Shown: piece after piece, positions 1-7,640 of the stretch | How the letters are laid out: every line of letters begins with the position of its first letter | How positions within the stretch are numbered: position 1 is the stretch's first letter | Translations under genes and position numbers: made by a program | Notes under the pieces: generated by a model | What the model saw: the letters and a program-made list of their open reading frames with translations, nothing else | Databases searched by the model: none | What the model was told of the DNA's origin: nothing | From: CAZPMO01 sp964587515 | GTDB lineage: Bacteria; Pseudomonadota; Alphaproteobacteria; MPNO01 | Length of the DNA: 21,292 nucleotides | Direction of reading: 5' to 3' | Assembly: GCA_964587515.1 (NCBI GenBank) | Contig: CAZPMO010000079.1 | Location: 1 to 21,292, forward strand

Positions 1-808
1 CCTCAAGCTCGTCGACGTTTATGTTGATTTCCTCGCCCTCCGCGTCGGCGTAAAAACCCAACATCAGCGAGGCCGGGAACGGCCACGGCTGCGACGAGTG
101 ATAGCGGACATTGCTGATCGGGATGCCGACTTCTTCCATGACCTCGCGGGCCACCGCTTCCTCCAGGCTCTCGCCCGGCTCGACGAAGCCGGCGAGAGTG
201 GAATACATGCCGTCGGGCCAGATCCTCTTGCGGCCCAGCACCGCGCGATCGCCCTTGCTGACCAGCATGATTACCGCGGGGTCGGTGCGCGGGAAATGCT
301 GCGCGCCACAATCGGTGTTCGTGCAGACCCGCAAATGGCCCGTCTCGCGCATCTCCGTCGCGCCGCCGCACACCCCGCAGAAAAGGTGGCGGCTGTGCCA
401 GTGTGACAGTCCCTTGGCGTAGGCCAGCATGCCGCCGACCTCGCGCGACAAAAATATACCGACGCTTCTGAGCTCGACGAACTCGCCGATACCGTCGAGC
501 GCCGGCTGGTCGTGCGGGTCGTCCAGGACAGAAAGGTCGACCGCGAAATGGGCGACGCCCTCCCTCAGGCCGAGAAACATCTGTTCGGCGCCCGCTTCGA
601 GAAGCGCGCTCGCATCGCGCCACGGAATCGTCACCGCCCGCGGCTCGTCGCCGGCATCCGATTCGTGAAAAATCAGGTTCTGCGATCGCCAGACCGGGAA
701 GACGACGGTGTCCTCGGCTTCGAATTGCACCTTGATCCAGGCCGCGTCGGCGCGTCGTTCCGCGACCCGCTGAAGCCCGAATTCCGCATAATGGTTCGAT
801 CGTTTCAT
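1..808 (-). CDS. nudC: NADH pyrophosphatase NudC (3' end outside the window)
   Basis: Zinc-ribbon Nudix hydrolase that splits NAD(H) into NMN(H) and AMP; the family also removes NAD caps from RNA 5' ends. Seen: 269 codons from an ATG at 808 and still open at base 1, so the C-terminus is missing. An N-terminal NudC-type domain covers about residues 1-130. A zinc ribbon has Cys144, Cys147, Cys162 and Cys167. The Nudix box is complete (Gly207, Glu213, Arg221-Glu222, Glu225-Glu226, Gly228), and the NudC signature SQPWPFPAS follows at about 239-247, which separates NudC from generic Nudix proteins. It is transcribed away from the SRP RNA gene, so the 98 bases between them must hold divergent promoters. 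A longer reading frame on this strand (3-1088) is a frame shadow without family features. Identification is firm. Confidence 0.95.
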   Translation of the reverse strand, partial: MKRSNHYAEFGLQRVAERRADAAWIKVQFEAEDTVVFPVWRSQNLIFHESDAGDEPRAVTIPWRDASALLEAGAEQMFLGLREGVAHFAVDLSVLDDPHDQPALDGIGEFVELRSVGIFLSREVGGMLAYAKGLSHWHSRHLFCGVCGGATEMRETGHLRVCTNTDCGAQHFPRTDPAVIMLVSKGDRAVLGRKRIWPDGMYSTLAGFVEPGESLEEAVAREVMEEVGIPISNVRYHSSQPWPFPASLMLGFYADAEGEEININVDELE

Positions 809-869
809 GGATTGGAAACTGACACAGGGTTAGCGTCAGCGCAATCCGGCGCAATATCTCAGCAACCCC

Positions 870-899
870 TTGGGAGCCGCCGACAAAAGCTGATATATA
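870..899 (+). promoter_or_regulatory. Putative promoter of the SRP RNA gene
   Basis: A TTGGGA hexamer at 870-875 and a TATATA hexamer at 894-899, 18 bases apart, place the transcription start at about 906-907. This is where the SRP RNA helix begins. The -35 is weak. The assignment rests mainly on position before a strongly expressed RNA gene. Confidence 0.4.
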
Positions 900-906
900 T
901 GGACGC

Positions 907-1005
907 GGGAGGCCGGCTGCGGACGGAACGTTCGCCAACCCGGTCAGGTCCGGAAGGAAGCAGCCGTAACGAGCAGTTTCCGGGTCGCGTGTCGACCTCC
1001 CACCC
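907..1005 (+). ncRNA. ffs: Small bacterial signal recognition particle RNA (4.5S RNA)
   Basis: RNA component of the SRP, which binds Ffh and targets nascent membrane proteins to FtsY. Seen: the conserved core GGTCAGGTCCGGAAGGAAGC at 941-960 followed by AGCCGTAAC (the GGAA tetraloop with the Ffh-binding symmetric loop), then the returning strand TTTCCGGGTCG. The ends pair: GGGAGG at 907-912 with CCTCCC at 996-1001, and the helix continues inward with one mismatch. CACCC follows as in other 4.5S RNAs. The length of about 99 nt is typical of the small type that lacks an Alu domain. It sits 60 bases before dnaX, a placement common in Alphaproteobacteria. Exact ends are approximate. Confidence 0.95.
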
Positions 1006-1065
1006 ATCGTCCTTCGCCGCTCTCCACGGCGTCCGGGCGCGCCAGCGTGAGCGAGACAGGCTGAG

Positions 1066-2781
1066 ATGACCGGCCAGACAGAAACCACCGACTATCGCGT
1101 TCTCGCCCGCAAGTACCGGCCGAGCAATTTCGCCGAGCTGATCGGTCAGGAAGCCTTGGTGCGTACGCTGACCAACGCCATGGCGTCGGGCCGGCTGGCG
1201 CATGCCTTCATTCTTACCGGCGCCCGCATCATCGCCCGCGCCCTGAATTGTATCGGCCCCGACGGCGCCGGCGGGCCGACCGCCGAGCCCTGCGGCGTTT
1301 GCGAGAATTGCGTGAGCATCGCCGAGGACCGGCATGTGGATGTGCTGGAAATGGACGCCGCCAGCCGCACCGGCGTCGATGACATCCGGGACCTCATCGA
1401 CGGCGTCCTCTACCGACCGGTGTCGGCGCGCTACAAGGTCTACATCATCGATGAAGTGCACATGCTTTCGAAGAACGCCTTCAACGCGCTTCTGAAGACG
1501 CTGGAAGAGCCGCCGGAACATGTGAAGTTCATCTTCGCGACCACCGAAATACGCAAGGTGCCGGTAACCGTACTGTCGCGCTGCCAGCGTTTCGATCTGA
1601 GACGTGTCGAGGCGGAAACGCTGGGCGCTCACCTCGCCGATATCGCCGCCCGGGAAAACGCGAACGTATCGGCCGAGGCGCTGGCGCTGATCGCGCGCGC
1701 CGCCGACGGCTCGGTGCGCGACGGGCTGTCGTTGCTCGATCAGGCGATTGCCCATACCGGCGCCGATACCGGCGACGGCGAAATCGGGGAAGATCAGGTG
1801 CGCGACATGCTGGGCCTGGTCGACCGCATGCTGAACTTCGATCTGTTCGACGCGCTGATGAAAGGGGATATCGGCGGGGCGCTCTCCATTGCCGACGACA
1901 TGTTCAACGCCGGCGCCGATCCGGTGGTGGTCCTACAGGATCTTCTCGAACTTTCCCACGCCCTCACCCGGCTGAAGATCGTTCCCGACGCCGGCGCAGG
2001 CGACGCGGTATCCGATGTCGAACGCCGGCGTGGCCGTGAGATGGCCGACGCATTGGCGATGCCCGCGCTGGCCCGCGCCTGGCAAATGCTGCTGAAGGGC
2101 GTGGGCGAGGCGCGCGTCGCGCCGTCGGCCCGACAGGCGATGGAGATGATCCTGGTGCGGCTTGCCTATGTCGCGGAGCTGCCGGCGCCCGCCGATCTGG
2201 TGCGCACGCTGCGCGCCGACGAAGCGCGGGCGGAACCGGCCGCCGCCCCGAATGCCGCGCCGCAACCAAATCCGCCTCCCGCTACGCCGCCGCCCGCCGA
2301 ACTCGAACCCAAACCGCCGCCCGCCGACGTTTCGCCTTCCCTGCCCCAAAGTTTCGAGGATGTCGTGAAGCTGTTCGCCGAGAAGCGCGAGATGACGCTT
2401 TATGCGCATCTCATGAATGACGCCCATCTGGTGTCCTACGCGCCGGGCCGCATCGAGCTGGCGACGGGACCCGACGCGCCGCCTGATCTGGTAATGCGGA
2501 CCGCCCGGCTGCTGGGCGAGTGGACCGGTGAAAGCTGGACCGTCGATGCCGCCCCGGCGGGTCAGGGCGCGCCCAGTCTGCGGGCCCAGATGGATTCCGC
2601 CGAGGCGGCGGAACGCGAAGACGCGATCAATCACCCCGATGTACAGGCGGCGCTTCTGGCCTTTCCCGGCGCGCGGGTCGCCGATGTGCGCGAGGCGGCC
2701 CGCGCCGCCGCCTTCGAAACCGACACGATAGACCCCGACGGCGATCCCGACGCCGAACCGGCGAATGGAGACCATGCATAA
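1066..2781 (+). CDS. dnaX: DNA polymerase III subunit gamma/tau (DnaX), lacking the Walker A loop
   Basis: Motor subunit of the clamp loader, which uses ATP to place the beta clamp on primed DNA. Seen: 571 residues. The N-terminal AAA+ region has the family start (YRVLARKYRPSNFAELIGQE, 10-29), a zinc module (Cys62, Cys76, Cys79, Cys82), Walker B IIDEVH at 127-132, sensor region FIFATTE and the SRC arginine-finger motif at 171-173. A Pro/Ala-rich linker (about 385-425) and a tau-type C-terminal domain follow. Odd: the P-loop is absent. Residues HAFILTG (46-52) run straight into ARIIARALNC (53-62), whereas family members carry nine more residues there (VRGVGKTTT or similar). The junction is between bases 1221 and 1222 and the frame is kept. 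ATP binding should be lost. I saw no A-rich slippery heptamer for a gamma frameshift. The TAA overlaps the ATG of ybaB by one base. The family call is certain; functionality is doubtful. Confidence 0.93.
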   Translation: MTGQTETTDYRVLARKYRPSNFAELIGQEALVRTLTNAMASGRLAHAFILTGARIIARALNCIGPDGAGGPTAEPCGVCENCVSIAEDRHVDVLEMDAASRTGVDDIRDLIDGVLYRPVSARYKVYIIDEVHMLSKNAFNALLKTLEEPPEHVKFIFATTEIRKVPVTVLSRCQRFDLRRVEAETLGAHLADIAARENANVSAEALALIARAADGSVRDGLSLLDQAIAHTGADTGDGEIGEDQVRDMLGLVDRMLNFDLFDALMKGDIGGALSIADDMFNAGADPVVVLQDLLELSHALTRLKIVPDAGAGDAVSDVERRRGREMADALAMPALARAWQMLLKGVGEARVAPSARQAMEMILVRLAYVAELPAPADLVRTLRADEARAEPAAAPNAAPQPNPPPATPPPAELEPKPPPADVSPSLPQSFEDVVKLFAEKREMTLYAHLMNDAHLVSYAPGRIELATGPDAPPDLVMRTARLLGEWTGESWTVDAAPAGQGAPSLRAQMDSAEAAEREDAINHPDVQAALLAFPGARVADVREAARAAAFETDTIDPDGDPDAEPANGDHA

Positions 2782-3104
2782 TGAAGAATCTCGGCCAGCT
2801 GATGAAACAGGCTCAGGAAATGCAGGTCAAAATGCAGGAGGTGCAGGAAAAGCTGGCTGCCTTCGAGCTGACCGGCAGTTCGGGCGCGGGCATGGTTTCG
2901 GTGACCATGAACGGCAAGGGCGAGGTGAGGAGCATCAAGATCGATCCCGAGCTTCTGAACGGCGAGGAGGCGGAGGTGGTCGAGGATCTGATCGTCGCCG
3001 CGTTCGGCGACGTAAAGGCCAAGGTCGAGGCGCATGTCGCCGAGGAAATGAGCAAGGTCACCGGCGGACTGAACCTGCCGCCCGGCATGAACCTGCCGTT
3101 CTGA
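2781..3104 (+). CDS. ybaB: YbaB/EbfC family nucleoid-associated protein
   Basis: Small dimeric DNA-binding protein of the nucleoid, found next to dnaX and recR in very many bacteria. Seen: 107 residues, the usual length. The N-terminus starts MKNLGQLMKQAQEMQVKMQE, an amphipathic coiled helix typical of the family. A central segment GMVSVTMNGKGEVRSIKID (about 38-56) matches the conserved beta strands, and the C-terminus is rich in Gly/Pro/Met. The start overlaps the dnaX stop (TAATG), so translation is probably coupled. recR follows after 21 bases. The precise cellular role of the family is not settled; the identification is firm. Confidence 0.93.
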   Translation: MKNLGQLMKQAQEMQVKMQEVQEKLAAFELTGSSGAGMVSVTMNGKGEVRSIKIDPELLNGEEAEVVEDLIVAAFGDVKAKVEAHVAEEMSKVTGGLNLPPGMNLPF

Positions 3105-3125
3105 ACCCAAGGATCCTTTCAGGGC

Positions 3126-3719
3126 ATGACCGGCTCCGAAATCGACCGGCTGATTCAGTTGCTTGCCAGATTGCCGGGGCTGGGGCCGCGTTCGGCGCGG
3201 CGCGCGGCGCTCTATCTGATCAAGCGGCGTGAGGCGCTGCTGGACCCGCTGGCCAGCGCCTTGGCCGGCGCCGCTGCCGCGGTGCGCCCGTGTACGCGGT
3301 GCGGCAATATCGATACCAACGATCCCTGCACGATCTGCGCCGATCTCCGGCGCGACCAGACCATGCTGTGCGTGGTCGAAGAGGTCGATGATCTGTGGGC
3401 GCTTGAACGTAGCGGCGCGTTTGCCGGGCGTTACCACGTACTGGGCGGCGCCCTGTCGGCGCTCGACGGGAGAGGTCCGGAGGACCTCAATATCGCGTCC
3501 CTGGTCGGGCGCGCCGAAGCACCCGAGATAAGCGAGGTGATTCTCGCGACCTCGGCCACGGTCGAGGGTCAGACCACGGCCCATTACGTGACCGACCGGT
3601 TGGCGGGTTGCGGCGTCACGGTCTCGGGCCTGGCCCATGGCGTGCCGGTTGGGGGCGAGCTCGATTATCTCGACGAGGGCACGATCTCGGCCGCCCTGAA
3701 GGCCCGGAAACCCATATAA
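3126..3719 (+). CDS. recR: Recombination protein RecR
   Basis: RecR acts with RecO (and RecF) to load RecA on gapped DNA coated with SSB. Seen: 197 residues, near the usual 200. The N-terminal helix-hairpin-helix reads LIQLLARLPGLGPRSARRAA (9-28). A C4 zinc finger uses Cys56, Cys59, Cys68 and Cys71. A Toprim domain starts at about residue 79 with LCVVEEVDDLWALE. The C-terminal segment has the conserved LAHGVPVGGELDYLDEGT. All motifs are intact, in contrast to dnaX upstream. An AGGG lies just before the ATG. It is the third gene of the dnaX-ybaB-recR run. Confidence 0.97.
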   Translation: MTGSEIDRLIQLLARLPGLGPRSARRAALYLIKRREALLDPLASALAGAAAAVRPCTRCGNIDTNDPCTICADLRRDQTMLCVVEEVDDLWALERSGAFAGRYHVLGGALSALDGRGPEDLNIASLVGRAEAPEISEVILATSATVEGQTTAHYVTDRLAGCGVTVSGLAHGVPVGGELDYLDEGTISAALKARKPI

Positions 3720-3795
3720 ACCGTGGCTTGGGCCGGATAACCTTGCCGAAACTCCTTGGAATCACTAGGTTATGGGAACTCGGCGCGACAGGCTC

Positions 3796-3809
3796 GGAGA
3801 TATCCCTTG
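3796..3809 (+). promoter_or_regulatory. Ribosome binding site that fixes a TTG start for coaBC
   Basis: GGAG at 3796-3799 lies seven bases before TTG at 3807-3809. Initiation here gives the family N-terminus MLAGKRVLLIITGGIAAYKS. The open frame extends upstream to another TTG at 3756, but those 17 residues have no family likeness. The ATG at 3772 is out of frame. Confidence 0.7.
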
Positions 3810-5021
3810 CTCGCGGGAAAACGCGTATTACTGATCATTACCGGCGGTATCGCGGCCTATAAAAGCCTTGACCTGATCCGGCGGCTGCGTGAACGCGGCG
3901 CGACCGTGCGCTGTGTGCTGACGGATTCCGCGACCCGGTTCGTAACGCCACTGTCGGTCTCGGCGCTTTCCGAGGACCGCGTCTACGGCGATTTGTTCTC
4001 GCTGACCGACGAGCACGAGATGGGGCACATCCAGCTTTCCCGCGACGCCGATATTCTGGTGGTCGCGCCGGCGACCGCCGACATGATGGCGAAGATGGCC
4101 AACGGTATCGCCGATGATCTCGCGTCGACCGTGCTGCTGGCCACCGACAAGGCGGTGATGGTGGCGCCGGCCATGAATGTGCGCATGTGGGAACATGCCG
4201 CGACACAGGCCAATCTCGGTGTTCTGGCGGCGCGCGGCGTGATCGTCGCGGGGCCGGTCGAGGGCGCCATGGCCTGCGGCGAGTTCGGCGAGGGCCGCAT
4301 GGTCGAGCCGCTGGAAATCGTCCAGGCGATAGAGCAATATTTCACCGCCGCCGCGCCGCTTTCGGGACGGCGCGCCCTGGTCACCAGCGGCCCCACCGTC
4401 GAGCCCATCGACCCGGTGCGCTACATCGCCAACCGGTCGTCCGGCAAACAGGGCCACGCCATCGCCGGCGCCTTCGCGCGCGCCGGCGCCGACACCGTCC
4501 TCGTCACCGGTCCCACCGGAGAGGCGGACCCGCCTGGTGTTTCGGTGGTGCGCATCGAATCCGCGCGCGACATGTTGGCGGCCTGCCGCGAGGCGCTGCC
4601 GGTCGATATCGCGGTATGCGCGGCGGCGGTTTCGGATTGGCGGCCCGCGACCCCCGCCGACGCCAAGATCAAAAAGACCGGCAAGGGCGCGCCCGCGCTG
4701 CGTCTGACCGAGAACCCCGACATCCTGGCCGCGCTGGCCGAACCCGGCAACAGCCGGCCGCGTCTGGTGGTGGGGTTCGCGGCCGAAACCGAAGCGGTGG
4801 AAAAGAACGCCGAGGCCAAGCGCGCCCGCAAGGGCTGCGACTGGATTCTCGCCAATGACGTTTCACCCGCGACCGGAACCTTCGGCGGCGATGACAACGA
4901 AATCATATTCGTCACCGCGAAGGGCAACGAACGCTGGCCGCGCATGTCCAAAATCGACGTGGCGTCGCGCCTGGCCGCGCGCGCGGCCGACTGGTTCGCC
5001 GGCGCGGAGGCGGCCGAATGA
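3807..5021 (+). CDS. coaBC: Bifunctional CoaBC (phosphopantothenoylcysteine synthetase/decarboxylase)
   Basis: Catalyses two steps of coenzyme A synthesis: joining of 4'-phosphopantothenate to cysteine (CoaB) and FMN-dependent decarboxylation to 4'-phosphopantetheine (CoaC). Seen: 404 residues from the TTG at 3807. The CoaC part (1-180) has the flavoprotein start, catalytic His73 in GHIQLSRDADILVVAPATAD, the PAMN motif at 120-123 and the active-site Cys156 in ACGEFGEGRM. The CoaB part (about 187-404) has SGPTVEPIDPVRYIANRSSG, the KIKK lysines, NPDILAAL, VGFAAET and LANDVS. All are as expected. Its stop overlaps the dut start (ATGA), so the two are translationally coupled. An 87-base gap after recR may hold a promoter, but I see no clear one. 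Confidence 0.96.
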   Translation: MLAGKRVLLIITGGIAAYKSLDLIRRLRERGATVRCVLTDSATRFVTPLSVSALSEDRVYGDLFSLTDEHEMGHIQLSRDADILVVAPATADMMAKMANGIADDLASTVLLATDKAVMVAPAMNVRMWEHAATQANLGVLAARGVIVAGPVEGAMACGEFGEGRMVEPLEIVQAIEQYFTAAAPLSGRRALVTSGPTVEPIDPVRYIANRSSGKQGHAIAGAFARAGADTVLVTGPTGEADPPGVSVVRIESARDMLAACREALPVDIAVCAAAVSDWRPATPADAKIKKTGKGAPALRLTENPDILAALAEPGNSRPRLVVGFAAETEAVEKNAEAKRARKGCDWILANDVSPATGTFGGDDNEIIFVTAKGNERWPRMSKIDVASRLAARAADWFAGAEAAE

Positions 5022-5467
5022 CATCCTTGCCGGTCGAAGTGACGCGCCTGTCCGGGAACGAAGACCTGCTGTTGCCGGCCTATGAAACCAGCCAGTCGGC
5101 GGGCATGGATTTGCCGGCCGCGGTAATCGGCGAGGTCGTGCTGGAGCCCGGCCAGCGGGTGATGATCCCAACCGGGCTCGCGATCGCGCTGCCGAAGGGT
5201 TTCGAAGCCCAGATCCGGCCGCGATCCGGTCTCGCGGCCCGCAACGGGCTTACCGTGCTCAACAGCCCCGGTACAATCGACGCCGATTATCGCGGTGAAA
5301 TTCAGGTAATTCTTGCAAATCTCGGCGACGCGCCGTTCACGGTCGAGCGCGGCATGCGGATTGCCCAGATGGTGATCGCGCCCGTCACGCGGATCGAGTG
5401 GAACGAGGTGGATGAATTGACGGAAACCGTGCGTGGGGCGGGGGGCTTCGGGTCGACCGGGACCTGA
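5018..5467 (+). CDS. dut: dUTP diphosphatase (dUTPase)
   Basis: Hydrolyses dUTP to dUMP and pyrophosphate, keeping uracil out of DNA and feeding dTMP synthesis. Seen: 149 residues with all five trimeric dUTPase motifs in order: SAGMDLPA, PRSGLAA, GTIDADYRGEI (with the catalytic Asp and the substrate-stacking Tyr), RIAQMVIAPV and the C-terminal RGAGGFGSTG, which closes over the active site. The ATG overlaps the coaBC stop by four bases. The coaBC-dut pair is a frequent arrangement in Proteobacteria. The gene converges with the CheZ-like gene, with 11 bases between the stops and no clear hairpin. Confidence 0.97.
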   Translation: MTSLPVEVTRLSGNEDLLLPAYETSQSAGMDLPAAVIGEVVLEPGQRVMIPTGLAIALPKGFEAQIRPRSGLAARNGLTVLNSPGTIDADYRGEIQVILANLGDAPFTVERGMRIAQMVIAPVTRIEWNEVDELTETVRGAGGFGSTGT

Positions 5468-5478
5468 ATTCGCCGGGA

Positions 5479-6264
5479 TCAGCCGTTGGAAGCTTGAAGG
5501 GGCTCTTCCTCGATCGGCGCATCCGCACCGGACTCATCGCCCGCGTCGCCGCCCGAATCCATCATTTCGTTCAACAGTCGGTCGATTTCATCCTGCTCGA
5601 CGCCCTCGCCCTCCGCTTGCGGACCGCTCAGGAGATGCGCATCCGGCCGCTCGTCGACCAATTCCCCGGTGGGTTCGGCCGGCAGCACGCCATCGACGCC
5701 CCAAATCTCGATCATGGTGTTGACCCGGTGCTCGAGGTAATGCAGCACGCTGACCACCTTGGTGGTCCGTTGGCCGGTGATGTCCTGGAACGAGCACGCC
5801 ATGAATATTTCAGTGGCATGTTCCTCGATCGAGTCGCACGACGCCTCGTCGGCCCCGCCTTCCCGAAGCTTTTCGACGATGCCCTGGATGTTTTCGGCCG
5901 CCGCGAGGATCTCGTTGGTGGCTCGTTCCGTGGCCGTAACGATCGCGTCGAGCTCGCCGGTGGCCGCCATGATTCGGTTGTTGCCGGTGTCCTCGGGTTT
6001 GATTGCCGCGATCTCGCGCCGTGTCTGCATGATCGAGGCGCTCATCTCCTGGAGCTCGCGCCGCAGAATTTCGACATGGCTGGTCGCGGGCTGGCCGCCA
6101 ACCGCCCTTCTGATATCGTTCAGCGCCGTCTCGATGTTCTTGGCGCTGACGATGCTGGCGCGGCGGCCGAATTCCTCAAGGAACGAGCGGCCGAATTCGG
6201 AATTCATCATCGCGTCTTTTGCCGCGGCGAATTGCTGCTCCGTCAGGCGTTCTTCGCCACTCAT
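5479..6264 (-). CDS. CheZ-like protein phosphatase (chemotaxis)
   Basis: Predicted to speed dephosphorylation of a phosphorylated response regulator such as CheY. Seen: 261 residues. The key segment CSFQDITGQRTTKVV (157-171) matches the CheZ catalytic helix, with Asp161 and Gln165 at the places of the E. coli pair Asp143/Gln147. Long helical stretches flank it (about 60-185), as in the CheZ four-helix bundle. An acidic tail ends in VEQDEIDRLL (222-231), which resembles CheY-binding peptides of CheZ and FliM. The start at ATG 6264 is chosen because GGGGGAAG lies just upstream; the open frame reaches 6402, but the extra residues look non-coding. No cheY, cheA or flagellar gene is in the window. 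Family call good, partner unknown. Confidence 0.85.
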   Translation of the reverse strand: MSGEERLTEQQFAAAKDAMMNSEFGRSFLEEFGRRASIVSAKNIETALNDIRRAVGGQPATSHVEILRRELQEMSASIMQTRREIAAIKPEDTGNNRIMAATGELDAIVTATERATNEILAAAENIQGIVEKLREGGADEASCDSIEEHATEIFMACSFQDITGQRTTKVVSVLHYLEHRVNTMIEIWGVDGVLPAEPTGELVDERPDAHLLSGPQAEGEGVEQDEIDRLLNEMMDSGGDAGDESGADAPIEEEPLQASNG

Positions 6265-6430
6265 TTTCTTCCCCCGAATTTCGGTGTCGGCCGCTGAAAT
6301 TGCATTAACCATTGAAAATACGCACCAAAACTTACGGTTCTCTTTATATTTGCCGGCGGATCCGCGGAATCGAGGCAATTTAGGCGCGGCGACGATTTGC
6401 ACCTAAGCGTTTTCAGGGGATAATCGAGAC

Positions 6431-7225
6431 ATGGATTTCACCGAAGACCAGCTGCACCGCTATGCGCGCCATATCGTACTGCCGGAGGTCGGCGGCGTGG
6501 GCCAGGCCAAGCTGATCGAGTCCAGCGTTCTGGTGGTTGGCGCGGGCGGTCTCGGCGCGCCGCTGCTGCTCTATCTCGCGGCCGCCGGGGTCGGGACGCT
6601 CGGTGTTGTCGACGACGATGTGGTGGATCTTTCCAATCTGCAGCGCCAGGTGATCCATGCGACCGACCGCATCGGTGCGGCCAAGGTCGAAAGCGCGCGC
6701 GAGGCGGTGGCCCGGGTCAACCCGGATGTAAAGCTGGTCCCGCACGCGGAACGGCTCGCGGCCGGCAATGTCATGCGGCTGATCGGCGATTACGATGTCG
6801 TCGCCGATGGCAGCGACAATTTCGAGACCCGTTTCCTGCTGAACGACGCCTGTCACCTGGCGGGTAAGACGCTGGTGTCCGGCGCCATCCTGCGCTTCGA
6901 AGGCCAGGTGGCGACATTCAAATCGGGCGTCGGCGATATGTGGCCGTGCTATCGCTGCCTCTACCGTGACGCCCCGCCGGCGGGCATGATCCCGAGTTGC
7001 GCGGAAGGCGGCGTGCTCGGCGCGCTGGCCGGCACGGTGGGGTCCCTTCAGGCCACCGAAGTGCTGAAGGAGCTGATGGGCATCGGCGAGACGCTCGCCG
7101 GGTCGCTGCTGATCTATGATGCGCTGGCCACGACGTTCCGCAAAATGATTCTGAAGCCCGACCGCGAATGCCCGCTCTGCGGCGAGGCGGCGACGATCGC
7201 CGATCTATCGGCTTACGCGGTTTGA
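6431..7225 (+). CDS. moeB: MoeB/ThiF-family adenylyltransferase (HesA/MoeB/ThiF)
   Basis: E1-like enzyme that adenylates the C-terminal Gly of a small ubiquitin-fold sulfur carrier (MoaD or ThiS) for molybdopterin or thiazole synthesis. Seen: 264 residues with nucleotide-binding GAGGLG at 37-42, Arg72 in LQRQ, Lys85, Asp129 in DGSDN, and zinc cysteines Cys173/Cys176 and Cys247/Cys250. The conserved Cys190 is in IPSCAEGGVLG. Length and motifs match MoeB; there is no C-terminal rhodanese domain, so sulfur must come from another protein. ThiF cannot be excluded because family members substitute for each other, so the symbol is provisional. AGGGGA precedes the ATG. The next gene starts one base after its stop. 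Confidence 0.88.
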   Translation: MDFTEDQLHRYARHIVLPEVGGVGQAKLIESSVLVVGAGGLGAPLLLYLAAAGVGTLGVVDDDVVDLSNLQRQVIHATDRIGAAKVESAREAVARVNPDVKLVPHAERLAAGNVMRLIGDYDVVADGSDNFETRFLLNDACHLAGKTLVSGAILRFEGQVATFKSGVGDMWPCYRCLYRDAPPAGMIPSCAEGGVLGALAGTVGSLQATEVLKELMGIGETLAGSLLIYDALATTFRKMILKPDRECPLCGEAATIADLSAYAV

Positions 7226-7226
7226 T

Positions 7227-7625
7227 ATGGCGCCGCCCGACAAGCTCTCGATCATTGTCTTTTCCGGCGATTATGGCCGCGTGCACTATGCCTTCACCAT
7301 GGCCAGCGCGGCGGTCGCGGCAAACAAGAAGGTGACGCTGTTCTTCACCATGGAAGGGACGCGCGCATTGTTGCGCCCCGGCGCGTCGGGCGCGCCCGAC
7401 TGGTCGGCGGCCGAAGCCGATTACGCCGCCAAGGGCGTCGCGACGATCGCCGAAATGCTGGATGCCTGCATCGAGCTCGATGCGAAATTCATGGTCTGTG
7501 AAATGGGACTGCGCGCCACCGGCATCGCGTCCGAAGACTTGCGCGACGACGTGAAATTGACCGAGGGCGGCGCGGTAAGCTTCATCGACGACGCCTCGCG
7601 CCACGGCACGATGCTGTTTATCTGA
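7227..7625 (+). CDS. DsrE-like family protein
   Basis: Small protein of the DsrE/TusD/YchN-like fold, a group linked to sulfur transfer. Seen: 132 residues. The N-terminus (KLSIIVFSGDYGRVHYAFTM, 6-25) has the first strand and substrate loop of the fold. A middle strand reads KVTLFFTMEG, and the only clearly placed cysteine pair is at about 83 and 93, the latter in MVCEMGLRA where the family often carries a reactive Cys. No signal peptide or membrane segment, so cytoplasmic. It starts one base after the moeB-like stop, pointing to one transcript and a shared sulfur-relay role (inference). The exact substrate is unknown. It ends 15 bases before the stop of the convergent dehydrogenase. Confidence 0.8.
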   Translation: MAPPDKLSIIVFSGDYGRVHYAFTMASAAVAANKKVTLFFTMEGTRALLRPGASGAPDWSAAEADYAAKGVATIAEMLDACIELDAKFMVCEMGLRATGIASEDLRDDVKLTEGGAVSFIDDASRHGTMLFI

Positions 7626-7640
7626 GCCGGGTCCGGACCT

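Noticed and set aside
3..1088. 361-codon open frame on the minus strand spanning nudC and the SRP RNA
   Set aside because: It is out of frame with nudC, Arg/Gly-rich, and runs across the SRP RNA gene. The true nudC frame starts at 808 and leaves the window.
1066..2781. Programmed frameshift for a short gamma form of DnaX
   Set aside because: No A-rich slippery heptamer was seen in the frame; a single full-length product is the simplest reading.
7630..7639. 10-base palindrome GGTCCGGACC between dsrE-like and dehydrogenase stops
   Set aside because: It has no loop and no T-run, is too short for a terminator, and such GC palindromes are common by chance here.
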